NCBI GenBank assembly: GCA_038253135.1
Contig: JBBSHJ010000115.1
Location: forward strand, 1-9,262
DNA from: JBBSHJ01 sp038253135
GTDB taxonomy: Bacteria; Actinomycetota; Actinomycetes; Mycobacteriales; QHCD01
Direction: 5' to 3'
DNA: 9,262 nucleotides
Made by a program: the position numbers and the translations under genes. The notes under the pieces are model-generated. The model was not told the origin of the DNA. It worked only from the letters and a program-made list of their open reading frames with translations, and made no database searches. Positions 1 to 6,157 of this stretch are shown here, piece by piece (positions within the stretch are counted from its first letter, which is position 1; every line of letters begins with the position of its first letter).

Positions 1-20
1 GTCCCGGATATCCGCGGCGA

Positions 21-638
21 TCAACGCGGACCGTCTCGGTCGAGGCGACGTCGAGGGGGACCAACCATCAATGCTACCAACTCGCGGGCCGCCGTACCCA
101 CCTCGGCGTTGACGATGACGGCGTCGAACTCCCCCTCCGCGTCGAGCTCCTCCTTCGCCGTCCGCAGCCGCCGCTGCTGCTGCGGCACGGTTTCGGTGCC
201 GCGCACGGTTAGGCGGCGGGCCAGCTCCTCCCATGACGGCGGCGCCAGGAAGACGAGGAACGCCTCCGGCAGTGCGGCCCGCACTTGGCGGGCGCCCTGG
301 ATGTCGATCTCCAGCAGCGCCAGCCGACCCTCGGCGCAGGCTTGCTCGACCGGCTGGCGGGGCGTGCCCGAGCGATGGGTGCCGTGCAGGGTCGCCCATT
401 CCAGGAGCTCGCCATGGGCGAGCATGGCGTCGAACTCCTCGTCGGAGACGAAGTGGTAGGCGATGCCGTCCTCCTCGCCGGGCCGCGGCGGGCGCGTGGT
501 CACCGACACCGACACCCAGATCTCGGGGTGCTCACGCCGGATCACCTCGGTCACCGTGCCCTTGCCGACGGCGGTCGGTCCGGCGAGCACGGTCAGCCGG
601 CAGGACGGCTCGCCGACCGGCGGGCCGGGATCACTCAC
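21..638 (-). CDS. gmk: Guanylate kinase
   Basis: Cytosolic enzyme that phosphorylates GMP to GDP with ATP, an essential step of purine nucleotide synthesis. The 205-aa product has the P-loop GPTAVGKGT at residues 20-28, the GMP-binding stretch SVSVTTRPPRPGE (43-55) with the conserved Arg residues, ELLEW (78-82), the loop HRSGTPR (88-94) and the IDIQGARQ segment (111-118). Many bacterial Gmk proteins have Tyr before GT in that loop; Ser here is the form I know from mycobacterial Gmk, so it is a lineage trait and not a defect. The lid has RGTET (146-150). Length matches actinobacterial homologues. The start is GTG at 638-636, inside the last codons of mIHF (8-bp overlap), so translational coupling is likely. 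rpoZ is often next in relatives and would lie beyond the left edge, which cannot be checked here. Confidence 0.96.
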   Translation of the reverse strand: MSDPGPPVGEPSCRLTVLAGPTAVGKGTVTEVIRREHPEIWVSVSVTTRPPRPGEEDGIAYHFVSDEEFDAMLAHGELLEWATLHGTHRSGTPRQPVEQACAEGRLALLEIDIQGARQVRAALPEAFLVFLAPPSWEELARRLTVRGTETVPQQQRRLRTAKEELDAEGEFDAVIVNAEVGTAARELVALMVGPPRRRLDRDGPR

Positions 639-954
639 CGGTGGGCGCGAATCGCCCGAGCAGGGCTTCCCGCTGCTTGCAGCCGAGCCCGCGCAGCCGG
701 CGGCTCGGTGAGATCGCCAGCCGCCGCATGATCTGCTCCGCCCGCGCCTTGCCGACGCCCGGCATCGATTCGATCAGCTCCGCGACCCGCAGCTTGCCCA
801 GGATCGGGTCGCTCTCGGCGGCGTCGAGAACGTCGGTCAACGACGCGCCGCCCCGTTTGAGCCGCTCCTTGACCTCGGCTCTGGTACGCCGCGCCGCGGC
901 CGCCGCGTGCAGCGCTGCGGCCCGTTGGTCGGCGGTCAGCGGCGGAAGCGACAC
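631..954 (-). CDS. mihF: Actinobacterial integration host factor (mIHF)
   Basis: Small basic nucleoid-associated protein of the actinobacterial mIHF family, which binds and bends DNA and is required for phage L5 integration in mycobacteria. The 107-aa product carries the family's LTADQRAAAL start, an Arg/Ala-rich helix with RRTRAEVKERLKRGG, the AESDPILGKLRVAELIESMP segment, a helix-hairpin-helix-like PGVGKARAEQIM and the RRLRGLGCKQREALL end. These match what I recall of the mycobacterial protein almost motif by motif. An upstream in-frame GTG at 966 would add four residues. I chose GTG 954 because GAGGTG at 969-964 is correctly spaced for it and because known members begin with a short (A/S)LPxLT. 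The stop overlaps the gmk start by 8 bp, so the two are cotranscribed. A TAGGTT hexamer (minus strand, 1012-1007) could be its -10 box, but no -35 is evident. Confidence 0.92.
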   Translation of the reverse strand: MSLPPLTADQRAAALHAAAAARRTRAEVKERLKRGGASLTDVLDAAESDPILGKLRVAELIESMPGVGKARAEQIMRRLAISPSRRLRGLGCKQREALLGRFAPTGE

Positions 955-963
955 GGCGGCGAT

Positions 964-969
964 CACCTC
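964..969 (-). promoter_or_regulatory. Shine-Dalgarno site setting the mIHF start
   Basis: GAGGTG on the minus strand lies 9 nt before the GTG at 954 and directly abuts the alternative GTG at 966. A ribosome positioned here would initiate at 954, giving the shorter protein with the family-typical N-terminus. Confidence 0.6.
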
Positions 970-1061
970 ATCGGTCGACCTGATCGGGAAGACGGGCTGG
1001 ATCCGAAACCTAGCGGCTGAGGAGGATCGGCGCCACGCCGGACCGGCCGGTCGCGGGCGGC

Positions 1062-2048
1062 TCAGGCCCGGTCCAATACGGTGGCGCTAAAAAGGAGCGG
1101 GCCGGCCATGTCGGCGGCACCGAGTTCGAGTGCGTGCAGCCCGGAGGAGACGCGTTCCAGATAGCCCCATTCCCACACCGCGTCCTCGCCGAGCCCGGTC
1201 CTGCCGGCGAGCAGGCGGCAGTAGCCGCGGAGCAGGCCGGCTGGATCCGCGCCGCGCAGGATCTGAGCCGACCAGTCGCGGAGGGCGACTCCGGCGTCGT
1301 ACGCCGGGTCGGCGAGGAACCCGTCCGGGTCGACGAAGACGTAGCCCGCCGCCGTTCCGGGACGTGCCCGGCGGACCCGCAGCGCGTTCGCCGGGTGCGG
1401 GTCGCCGTGGACGAGCACGCACCGGCCGAGGTCGAACGCGGCCGCCCGCCGGGCCGCATAGCGCAGCGCCCGATCCCGCACACCCGCCGGGCACGGTCGG
1501 CCGAGCTGCTCCCACATCCGCGCCACGAACCGGCCCAGCGCGGCCGCCTTCTCCTCCTCCGGTGCGACCGTCACGTCCGCCGGCTTGGGCACTCCCCAGG
1601 CGAGCGGTAGCAACGCGGCCAGGGTGTCGAGCTGCTGCTCCGGTCGCCGGCCGCTGTCGGCGAGCGAGGTTCCGAGCCCCTCGAGCAGATGCGCGCCGCT
1701 GGCGTGATGGAGCTCGAGCAATTCCACGTAGCCGATGCCGGCGGCGGCGGACAGGACGCGGACCCGCAGGTGTGCGTCCGAGGGCTCCTCGGGCACCGGC
1801 ACCTTCAGGACCACGTCGGCGCCCTGGGCGGTGCGGGCGCGAACGACGTACGCCGCCGTGCCACCGGCGATCGGTGCGCCGAGCACGAGATGCCATTCGT
1901 CCGCCAGGCTCCGCAGCAGGTCCGGCAGCCCGGATCGCCAGGCCGCGCCAGCCGCGCCGAGGGCTTCGGTCCGCGCGCGCACCACGGGCGAAAGGGCACG
2001 TCCGGGCCACTTCGGGACGCCTCCGGGTCCCATCACGTCGGGTCCCAT
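1062..2048 (-). CDS. APH(6)-like aminoglycoside/hydroxyurea phosphotransferase family kinase
   Basis: Predicted cytosolic small-molecule kinase of the APH(6)/hydroxyurea kinase family, whose characterised members inactivate streptomycin-type aminoglycosides by ATP-dependent phosphorylation. Counting from the ATG at 2048 (328 aa): glycine loop AGGTAAYVV (61-69), ATP-anchoring Lys in VVLKV (about 82), Brenner loop LVHGDPHPANAL with catalytic Asp 216 and Asn 221, and the metal-binding FVDPDGFLADPAYD (238-251), the equivalent of DFG. The FVDPDGF...DPAYD wording is what points to APH(6) rather than other APH classes. The start is uncertain: GTG 2051, ATG 2048 and the repeated GTG/ATG at 2036/2033 are all in frame because the start region is tandemly duplicated, and none has an ideal ribosome site. 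The first 15-20 residues are probably non-conserved. It follows the MarR gene by about 10 bp, so the regulator probably controls it. Drug substrate and actual resistance are inference. Confidence 0.85.
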   Translation of the reverse strand: MGPDVMGPGGVPKWPGRALSPVVRARTEALGAAGAAWRSGLPDLLRSLADEWHLVLGAPIAGGTAAYVVRARTAQGADVVLKVPVPEEPSDAHLRVRVLSAAAGIGYVELLELHHASGAHLLEGLGTSLADSGRRPEQQLDTLAALLPLAWGVPKPADVTVAPEEEKAAALGRFVARMWEQLGRPCPAGVRDRALRYAARRAAAFDLGRCVLVHGDPHPANALRVRRARPGTAAGYVFVDPDGFLADPAYDAGVALRDWSAQILRGADPAGLLRGYCRLLAGRTGLGEDAVWEWGYLERVSSGLHALELGAADMAGPLLFSATVLDRA

Positions 2049-2053
2049 CACCT
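2024..2053 (-). repeat. 15-bp tandem duplication over the APH start codon
   Basis: On the plus strand, CGGGTCCCATCACGT (2024-2038) is followed directly by CGGGTCCCATCACCT (2039-2053), a 14/15 match. Read on the coding strand each unit contributes GTGATGGGACCCG, so the gene has two consecutive in-frame GTG-ATG pairs and the encoded start reads MMGPDVMGPGG. Because 15 is a multiple of three, copy number would change only the N-terminal length. Confidence 0.9.
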
Positions 2054-2061
2054 CGGCCGGG

Positions 2062-2529
2062 TCATTTCCGGCGCGCGCGCCGGCCTGCTCGGTCGGCCTG
2101 CTCGGTGATGCTGGCGCTGATCCGCCAGACCTGGGCCGCCGCCTCCCGCGGGTGCGGCTCGTCCTGGAAAGCCGCCAGAACCGCGCGCTTTAGATAGGTC
2201 TGTGAATACGAGAGCACGCGGCGGCCGGCGGGGTTGAGTGTGACCAGCACGCTTCGCTGGTCCTCGGGGTGCGGCGTTCGCGACACGAACCGCCCCTCGA
2301 CGAGGCGATCGATGACCGCGCTGAGGGTGCCCGACGTGATCTGCGAACGGTCCCGGATCTGTCCGGGGGTCAGCTGCCCGCCCGCCGTCACGAGATGACT
2401 GAGCACGACCGTGCCATTGATAGTCAGCCCGAAGTGCCCGGCCACCGCTTGCCGGAAGCGGTGCGCGGCGAGGGTGAAGGCCCGCACCGCGGCTACTGCG
2501 TCATCGAGCACGGGATCGGTAGCGGTCAT
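2062..2529 (-). CDS. MarR-family transcriptional regulator
   Basis: Predicted dimeric winged-helix DNA-binding regulator of 155 aa, the normal MarR size. An N-terminal helical region (about 1-45) is followed by a winged helix: LTPGQIRDRSQITSGTLSAVIDRL (53-76) forms the helix-turn-helix with recognition helix, and HPEDQRSVLVTLNPAGR (87-103) matches the MarR wing signature DxRxxxxxLTxxG. A C-terminal helix pair (about 105-147) would complete the dimer interface. ATG 2529 was chosen over upstream in-frame starts (to 2604) because the family begins about 20-30 residues before the first conserved helix and the added residues resemble translated promoter sequence. A -10-like TAAACT lies only 8 nt upstream of this ATG, suggesting leaderless translation. 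The last residues are encoded by a 13-bp tandem repeat. It probably represses itself and the following phosphotransferase gene; the ligand is unknown. Confidence 0.88.
   Translation of the reverse strand: MTATDPVLDDAVAAVRAFTLAAHRFRQAVAGHFGLTINGTVVLSHLVTAGGQLTPGQIRDRSQITSGTLSAVIDRLVEGRFVSRTPHPEDQRSVLVTLNPAGRRVLSYSQTYLKRAVLAAFQDEPHPREAAAQVWRISASITEQADRAGRRARRK
2081..2106 (-). repeat. Perfect 13-bp tandem duplication in the 3' end of the MarR gene
   Basis: CGGCCTGCTCGGT occurs twice in direct succession on the plus strand (2081-2093 and 2094-2106), encoding the TEQADRAGR region of the MarR C-terminus. It adjoins a (GC)5 run at 2071-2080. Thirteen is not a multiple of three, so gain or loss of one unit changes the reading frame after it. 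Loss of one unit places MarR in the frame of the downstream phosphotransferase with no stop between. Confidence 0.93.
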
Positions 2530-2537
2530 GACCACCG

Positions 2538-2543
2538 AGTTTA
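2538..2543 (-). promoter_or_regulatory. Possible -10 element for the MarR operon (leaderless)
   Basis: TAAACT on the minus strand fits TAnnnT and ends 8 nt before the ATG at 2529, which would put the transcript start at or within a base or two of the start codon. No good -35 hexamer is seen at the usual distance. A near-palindrome TTAGATCGAA (2541-2550) overlaps its upstream side and could be part of an autoregulatory operator. This rests on short motifs only. Confidence 0.35.
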
Positions 2544-2618
2544 GATCGAATCCCGACCGATGGTTGGTCGACACGCGCCGATCCAGGGGCCGCCTGACCC
2601 GCACGGATATTCACATTC

Positions 2619-2644
2619 GTTGACTGGTAAGCAGATCGTTCAAC
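2619..2644. repeat. Short inverted repeat in the divergent intergenic region
   Basis: GTTGA (2619-2623) and TCAAC (2640-2644) are exact inverted arms separated by 16 bp. It lies in the 246-bp gap (2530-2775) between the MarR gene and the divergent operon. A dimeric regulator could bind here, but five-base arms can occur by chance. Apart from the two promoter candidates and this element, I see nothing else in the gap. Confidence 0.2.
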
Positions 2645-2678
2645 CGCTTCGGTCTGCAGAGCAGCAAAAACATTTCTC

Positions 2679-2708
2679 TTGATTTTCGAGATACCTTTCT
2701 GCTACCTT
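2679..2708 (+). promoter_or_regulatory. Candidate sigma70-type promoter for the M64/VWA operon
   Basis: TTGATT (2679-2684) and TACCTT (2703-2708) are separated by 18 bp, within a local AT-rich pocket (about 2660-2710) that contrasts with the GC-rich surroundings. Transcription would begin near 2715, leaving an untranslated leader of about 60 nt before the ATG at 2776, which has GAGGGG at 2766-2771 as its ribosome site. Confidence 0.5.
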
Positions 2709-2775
2709 AGCGGGACGGCAGATGCTTGGTGGCAAGACTCGCCCCAGCGGTTGCGGCGCCGATGCGAGGGGCAAC

Positions 2776-3270
2776 ATGAGCCATCCACATTTCCGATCGC
2801 AGACCCGCGACCACAGGCACTCATTGCGCCTCACGTTCGCCTTTACCGGCGACGAGATCCGCCTGGCCGCCGTCGAGCGGATCGAGATGATGGCGCCGGG
2901 AGCCATCGGGTCCGCGCCCACCCAGGACACGACCGGCTACTGGGTCGCGGTGCGCGACGCGGACGACGGCATCGTCTATCACCGCGCGCTGCATGACCCG
3001 ATCCGCAGCGATATCGAGGTTTTCGGCGACGAGCCCGGCGCGCCGATCTACCGGATTGACAACCCGGAGCGTTCGGGAGAATTCGACGTTGTCGTGCCGG
3101 ATCTGGGCAACGCGGCGCAGCTGTCGCTGCACGGGCCGAACCCGCGCGCCCGCCGCCCGCACGGCCGGTCCGTCGAATTGTTGCGCCACGACTTCGGCAA
3201 CCTCCGGCGCGGCCGCCTCGCCGATACCGATGCCGAGCACGGTGACGACGACGGGAGCGAGCCGTCATGA
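2776..3270 (+). CDS. Conserved-looking protein of unknown function, partner of the M64-VWA gene
   Basis: A 164-aa protein that I do not recognise as a named family. Residues 15-120 alternate hydrophobic and polar residues in short strands (LRLTFAF, IRLAAVERIEMM, GYWVAVRDADDGIVYHR, EFDVVVPDL, AAQLSLHG), which suggests a compact beta-sandwich. The tail (about 122-164) is first basic (PRARRPHGR) and then acidic (DTDAEHGDDDGSEPS) and is probably disordered. No signal peptide, membrane helix or cysteine is seen. ATG 2776 was preferred to ATG 2722 because GAGGGG lies 4 nt upstream and the extra 18 residues look non-coding. Its stop overlaps the next start as ATGA, so the two proteins are translationally coupled and probably act together, for example as accessory or inhibitor of the peptidase. 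That role is inference from context only. Confidence 0.75.
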   Translation: MSHPHFRSQTRDHRHSLRLTFAFTGDEIRLAAVERIEMMAPGAIGSAPTQDTTGYWVAVRDADDGIVYHRALHDPIRSDIEVFGDEPGAPIYRIDNPERSGEFDVVVPDLGNAAQLSLHGPNPRARRPHGRSVELLRHDFGNLRRGRLADTDAEHGDDDGSEPS

Positions 3271-6068
3271 CCACATCTGACGGGTACATCGCCGGCGTAC
3301 ACAAGATCGTCGATCATGGGCCCGACACCCAGCGGTACAATATCGTCATCCTCGGCGACGGCTATCGATCCGCCGAGATGGCCAAATTCGCTGGCGACGT
3401 CAATACCTTCACCGACACGCTCCGCGCTACCGCGCCGTATACCACCCTGTGGTGCGCGCTCAATGTGCACCGCGTCGATGTGGTGTCAAGCGACAGCGGC
3501 GCCGACGACCCAGGAACATGCGACGACGGCAGCACCGGGTCAGGAGCCACCCCGAAGACCTATCTCGACGCGACCTTCTGCGGCGACGGGAAGGTGCGAC
3601 GCCTCCTCACCTGCGACGCCACGAGTGCGAAGGCCGTCGCCAAGGCGCAGGTTTCCAAGGTGCAGATGACGATGGTGATCGTCAACACGGCGGAGTACGG
3701 CGGCTCCGGCGGCGCCGTCGCAACCTTCTCGACCCATCCGAGTTCGGCCGAGATCGGACTGCACGAAATGGGCCACACCGCCTTTGGCTTCGCCGACGAG
3801 TACGAGTATCGGCAAGGTTGCGGCAGCGGTGAGTCCGGTCACGACAGCTACTCGGGAATCGAACCGCCTGAACCGAATATCACCGTGAACACCAGCAAGA
3901 CGACGATCAAGTGGAAAACGCAGCTCACCAATTCCGCCGACGCGCTGCCGACGACGGCCAACACGAACTGCGCGGCGTGCGACCCCCAGGCCAACCCAAA
4001 CGCCGCTTCATACGTCGGCGCGTACGAAGGCGCCGGTTACTTCCACTGCAAGCTCTACCGACCGCAGTTTACCTGCCGGATGCGGGCATTGAGCAATCCG
4101 TTCTGCGGCGTGTGCCAAGCCGTGATCCGCCAGGCGCTGGCCCCGTTTGTGCCTGCGGAATCGCTGACGCTGACCACGCCGAGCGTCGCCTTCACCAATA
4201 TTCCGGCCGGGCTCGGCGGCACCGGCGTCACGACGTATCGCGCCGTCGTTTTCGAGGTGATCACCTGCAATACGCGCACCTTCCGGATCACGTCTGGCCC
4301 GACCGGGGGTTTCGGAACACCTCTCGGCACCACCACATCGGTCAGCGCGAACGACGCCGACCCGGTCGCCGAAGCGCGGTTGTGGGTGTCCTACACCTCC
4401 ACCACCGCGGGAGCGCACCGCAGTGGCAACGTGCACATCCGGTGCGACGAGACCGGCCAGACATGGGTCGTGAACATCGTCGCCAACACGGTCGCGCGTC
4501 CCAAGGCCGCCGTCGCGCTGGTGCTGGACCGTTCAGGCAGCATGGCTGACGACGCCGGCGGTGGGACGAGCAAGGTGGGCAAGCTACGGGAGGCGGCGAA
4601 CATCTTCGTCGCCGCGATGCTGGCTGGCGACGGAGTGGGCATCGTCCGCTTCAATGACACGGCCCAGACCGTGATGCCGGTAACTGACGTCGGCCCGCCG
4701 ACCATCGGGGGCGGCAGGGTGGCGGCAAGCGGGCACATCAATGGATCCGAGCTCGATCCCGGCGGGAACACCTCGATCGGCGCGGGCGTGCAGAAGGGCA
4801 AGCAGACGCTGGATGCTGCCCAGGCGTCCGCGACGCCGCCGTACGACGTCACATCGATGCTCGTGCTCACCGACGGCCTGGAGAACACCGCGCCGATGCT
4901 CGCCGCCGTAGGGGGCAGCATCGCCGCCAACACCTTCGCGATCGGCCTGGGCACCCCCGAAAACATCAGCGTGGCGGCATTGAACACGCTGACGCAGGGA
5001 CATCACGGATACCTGCTAGTCACCGGAGGCCTCACCCAGGACCAGGCCGCGCGGCTGGACAAGTACTTCCTGCAGGTGCTCGCGGGGGTGACGAACGCCA
5101 ACGTCGTGCTCGACCCCCACGGCGATCTCGCGGTCGGCACGGTGCACCGCATTCCGTTCCCGGTCAGCGAGACCGATTTCGGGTTGGACGTCTTCCTGCT
5201 CACGCCCTACCCGCCGTACATCGTTTTCGATCTCGAGACACCCGACGGCACGCTCATCACACCCGCCAGCGCTGCCGGGCCGGCCAACGTCGGCTTCGTG
5301 CCGGCGGGCAACCTCGCCTATTACCGACTCTCCCTTCCCGCATTTCCGGCGGCTGCCGACGGGTCGCATGCCGGGACGTGGAACGCGCTGCTGGGGATCG
5401 GCGGCCGAGGCGGGCAGGAGTCGCGCGAATACCTGGCTGCGGCGTCCGCGCTCAGGGACGGCTCGCTTCCGTACGACCTGATCGTGCATTGCTATTCCAA
5501 CCTGCTTTTCGAGGTGCAGGCGACGCAAGCGTCGCTCGAGCCGGGCGCGACGGTGATGCTCAACGCAAGCCTCCGCGAGTACGACGTGCCGGTGGATCAC
5601 CGGGCCGGGGTCTGGGCGCAGGTCACTCGGCCGGATGCGAGCAGCGTGTCCATGGCGCTCGACGAATCCGAGCCCGGCCGCTTCACGGGGTCGTTGGCCA
5701 CCACGCTCACCGGCCTCTACACAATGCGGATCCGGGCGGTCGGCAGCACGTTCCACGGCACGCCGTTCGCGCGCGAGCAGACGCTGACGGCCGCCGTCTG
5801 GCCAGGCGGTGACCGCGCCCCGGTTGGCGACGGCGAGTCCGCGTGGTGCAACGTCGTCTCGTGCCTGCTTTCCGATGGCGTCATCGACGAGGCATTGCAG
5901 CGGCGGTTGCGCGAGGCCGGGTTCGACGTGCGCGCGCTCGCCCGGTGCCTGGCCAAGCACTGCGTCGGGACGGGTCCGGGGGCCGAAGGCGCGACCCCGC
6001 AGCTGACCGGACGCGACCAGCTGTCGGAGGTCATCGAACGCGTCTTGACCGAGCTCAGCACCCACTGA
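3267..6068 (+). CDS. M64-type zinc metallopeptidase fused to a von Willebrand factor A domain
   Basis: A 933-aa multidomain protein. Residues 20-295 form an M64 (IgA-peptidase-type) domain: YNIVILGDGYRSAEM (24-38), MTMVIVNTAEYGGSGG (134-149) and the zinc motif HEMGHTAFGFADEY (166-179), with His166, Glu167 and His170, and probably Asp177 as third ligand. Residues 300-410 look like an Ig-like beta-sandwich. Residues 413-608 are a VWA domain with an intact MIDAS metal site: DRSGS (421-425), Thr502 in GGNTS and Asp536 in LTDG. Two further beta-rich segments follow (about 611-745 and 746-846), then a small helical end (about 855-933) with CxxxxC and CxxxxC pairs. The protein has 18 cysteines, most in the peptidase domain, yet starts MTTSDGYIAG with no signal peptide, and there is no membrane anchor or sorting signal. 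It overlaps the preceding gene by ATGA. Peptidase activity and metal-dependent binding by the VWA domain are expected from intact motifs; substrate and location are unknown. Confidence 0.9.
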   Translation: MTTSDGYIAGVHKIVDHGPDTQRYNIVILGDGYRSAEMAKFAGDVNTFTDTLRATAPYTTLWCALNVHRVDVVSSDSGADDPGTCDDGSTGSGATPKTYLDATFCGDGKVRRLLTCDATSAKAVAKAQVSKVQMTMVIVNTAEYGGSGGAVATFSTHPSSAEIGLHEMGHTAFGFADEYEYRQGCGSGESGHDSYSGIEPPEPNITVNTSKTTIKWKTQLTNSADALPTTANTNCAACDPQANPNAASYVGAYEGAGYFHCKLYRPQFTCRMRALSNPFCGVCQAVIRQALAPFVPAESLTLTTPSVAFTNIPAGLGGTGVTTYRAVVFEVITCNTRTFRITSGPTGGFGTPLGTTTSVSANDADPVAEARLWVSYTSTTAGAHRSGNVHIRCDETGQTWVVNIVANTVARPKAAVALVLDRSGSMADDAGGGTSKVGKLREAANIFVAAMLAGDGVGIVRFNDTAQTVMPVTDVGPPTIGGGRVAASGHINGSELDPGGNTSIGAGVQKGKQTLDAAQASATPPYDVTSMLVLTDGLENTAPMLAAVGGSIAANTFAIGLGTPENISVAALNTLTQGHHGYLLVTGGLTQDQAARLDKYFLQVLAGVTNANVVLDPHGDLAVGTVHRIPFPVSETDFGLDVFLLTPYPPYIVFDLETPDGTLITPASAAGPANVGFVPAGNLAYYRLSLPAFPAAADGSHAGTWNALLGIGGRGGQESREYLAAASALRDGSLPYDLIVHCYSNLLFEVQATQASLEPGATVMLNASLREYDVPVDHRAGVWAQVTRPDASSVSMALDESEPGRFTGSLATTLTGLYTMRIRAVGSTFHGTPFAREQTLTAAVWPGGDRAPVGDGESAWCNVVSCLLSDGVIDEALQRRLREAGFDVRALARCLAKHCVGTGPGAEGATPQLTGRDQLSEVIERVLTELSTH

Positions 6069-6157
6069 CCGGCCAACGGGATCAGCCGGGGCCCGAACTC
6101 TCACCAGAACAGCTCGATGAGGTGATCAGACGGCCGTGGCGGAATCCCCACCCCCGA

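Noticed and set aside
88..90. Ser in place of Tyr in the GMP-binding loop of guanylate kinase (protein residues 88-92, HRSGT) as a catalytic defect
   Set aside because: The same HRSGT form occurs in mycobacterial guanylate kinase as I recall it, so it is a lineage feature. The coordinates given here are protein residues, not bases.
1041..1052. Perfect 12-bp palindrome GACCGGCCGGTC just after the phosphotransferase stop, as a terminator
   Set aside because: It has no loop, so a hairpin would have a 4-bp stem, and no T-run follows. Such palindromes are expected often at this GC content.
1130..2197. 355-codon plus-strand open frame opposite the phosphotransferase and MarR genes
   Set aside because: Very high Arg/Pro/Ala content and no domain; the minus strand has complete APH and MarR signatures over the same DNA.
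2722..2775. Upstream ATG at 2722 as the start of the small operon partner
   Set aside because: It has no good ribosome site and lies within about 15 bp of the proposed promoter; ATG 2776 has GAGGGG at suitable spacing.
6069..6089. CCGGC...GCCGG inverted repeat directly after the M64-VWA stop, as a terminator
   Set aside because: Only 5 bp of stem with an 11-base loop and no U-tract; too weak to call.
5016..6104. 362-codon minus-strand open frame opposite the M64-VWA gene
   Set aside because: It is an antisense shadow in GC-rich DNA: low-complexity Arg/Ala/Gly content, no recognisable motifs, and the plus strand has clear domains throughout.
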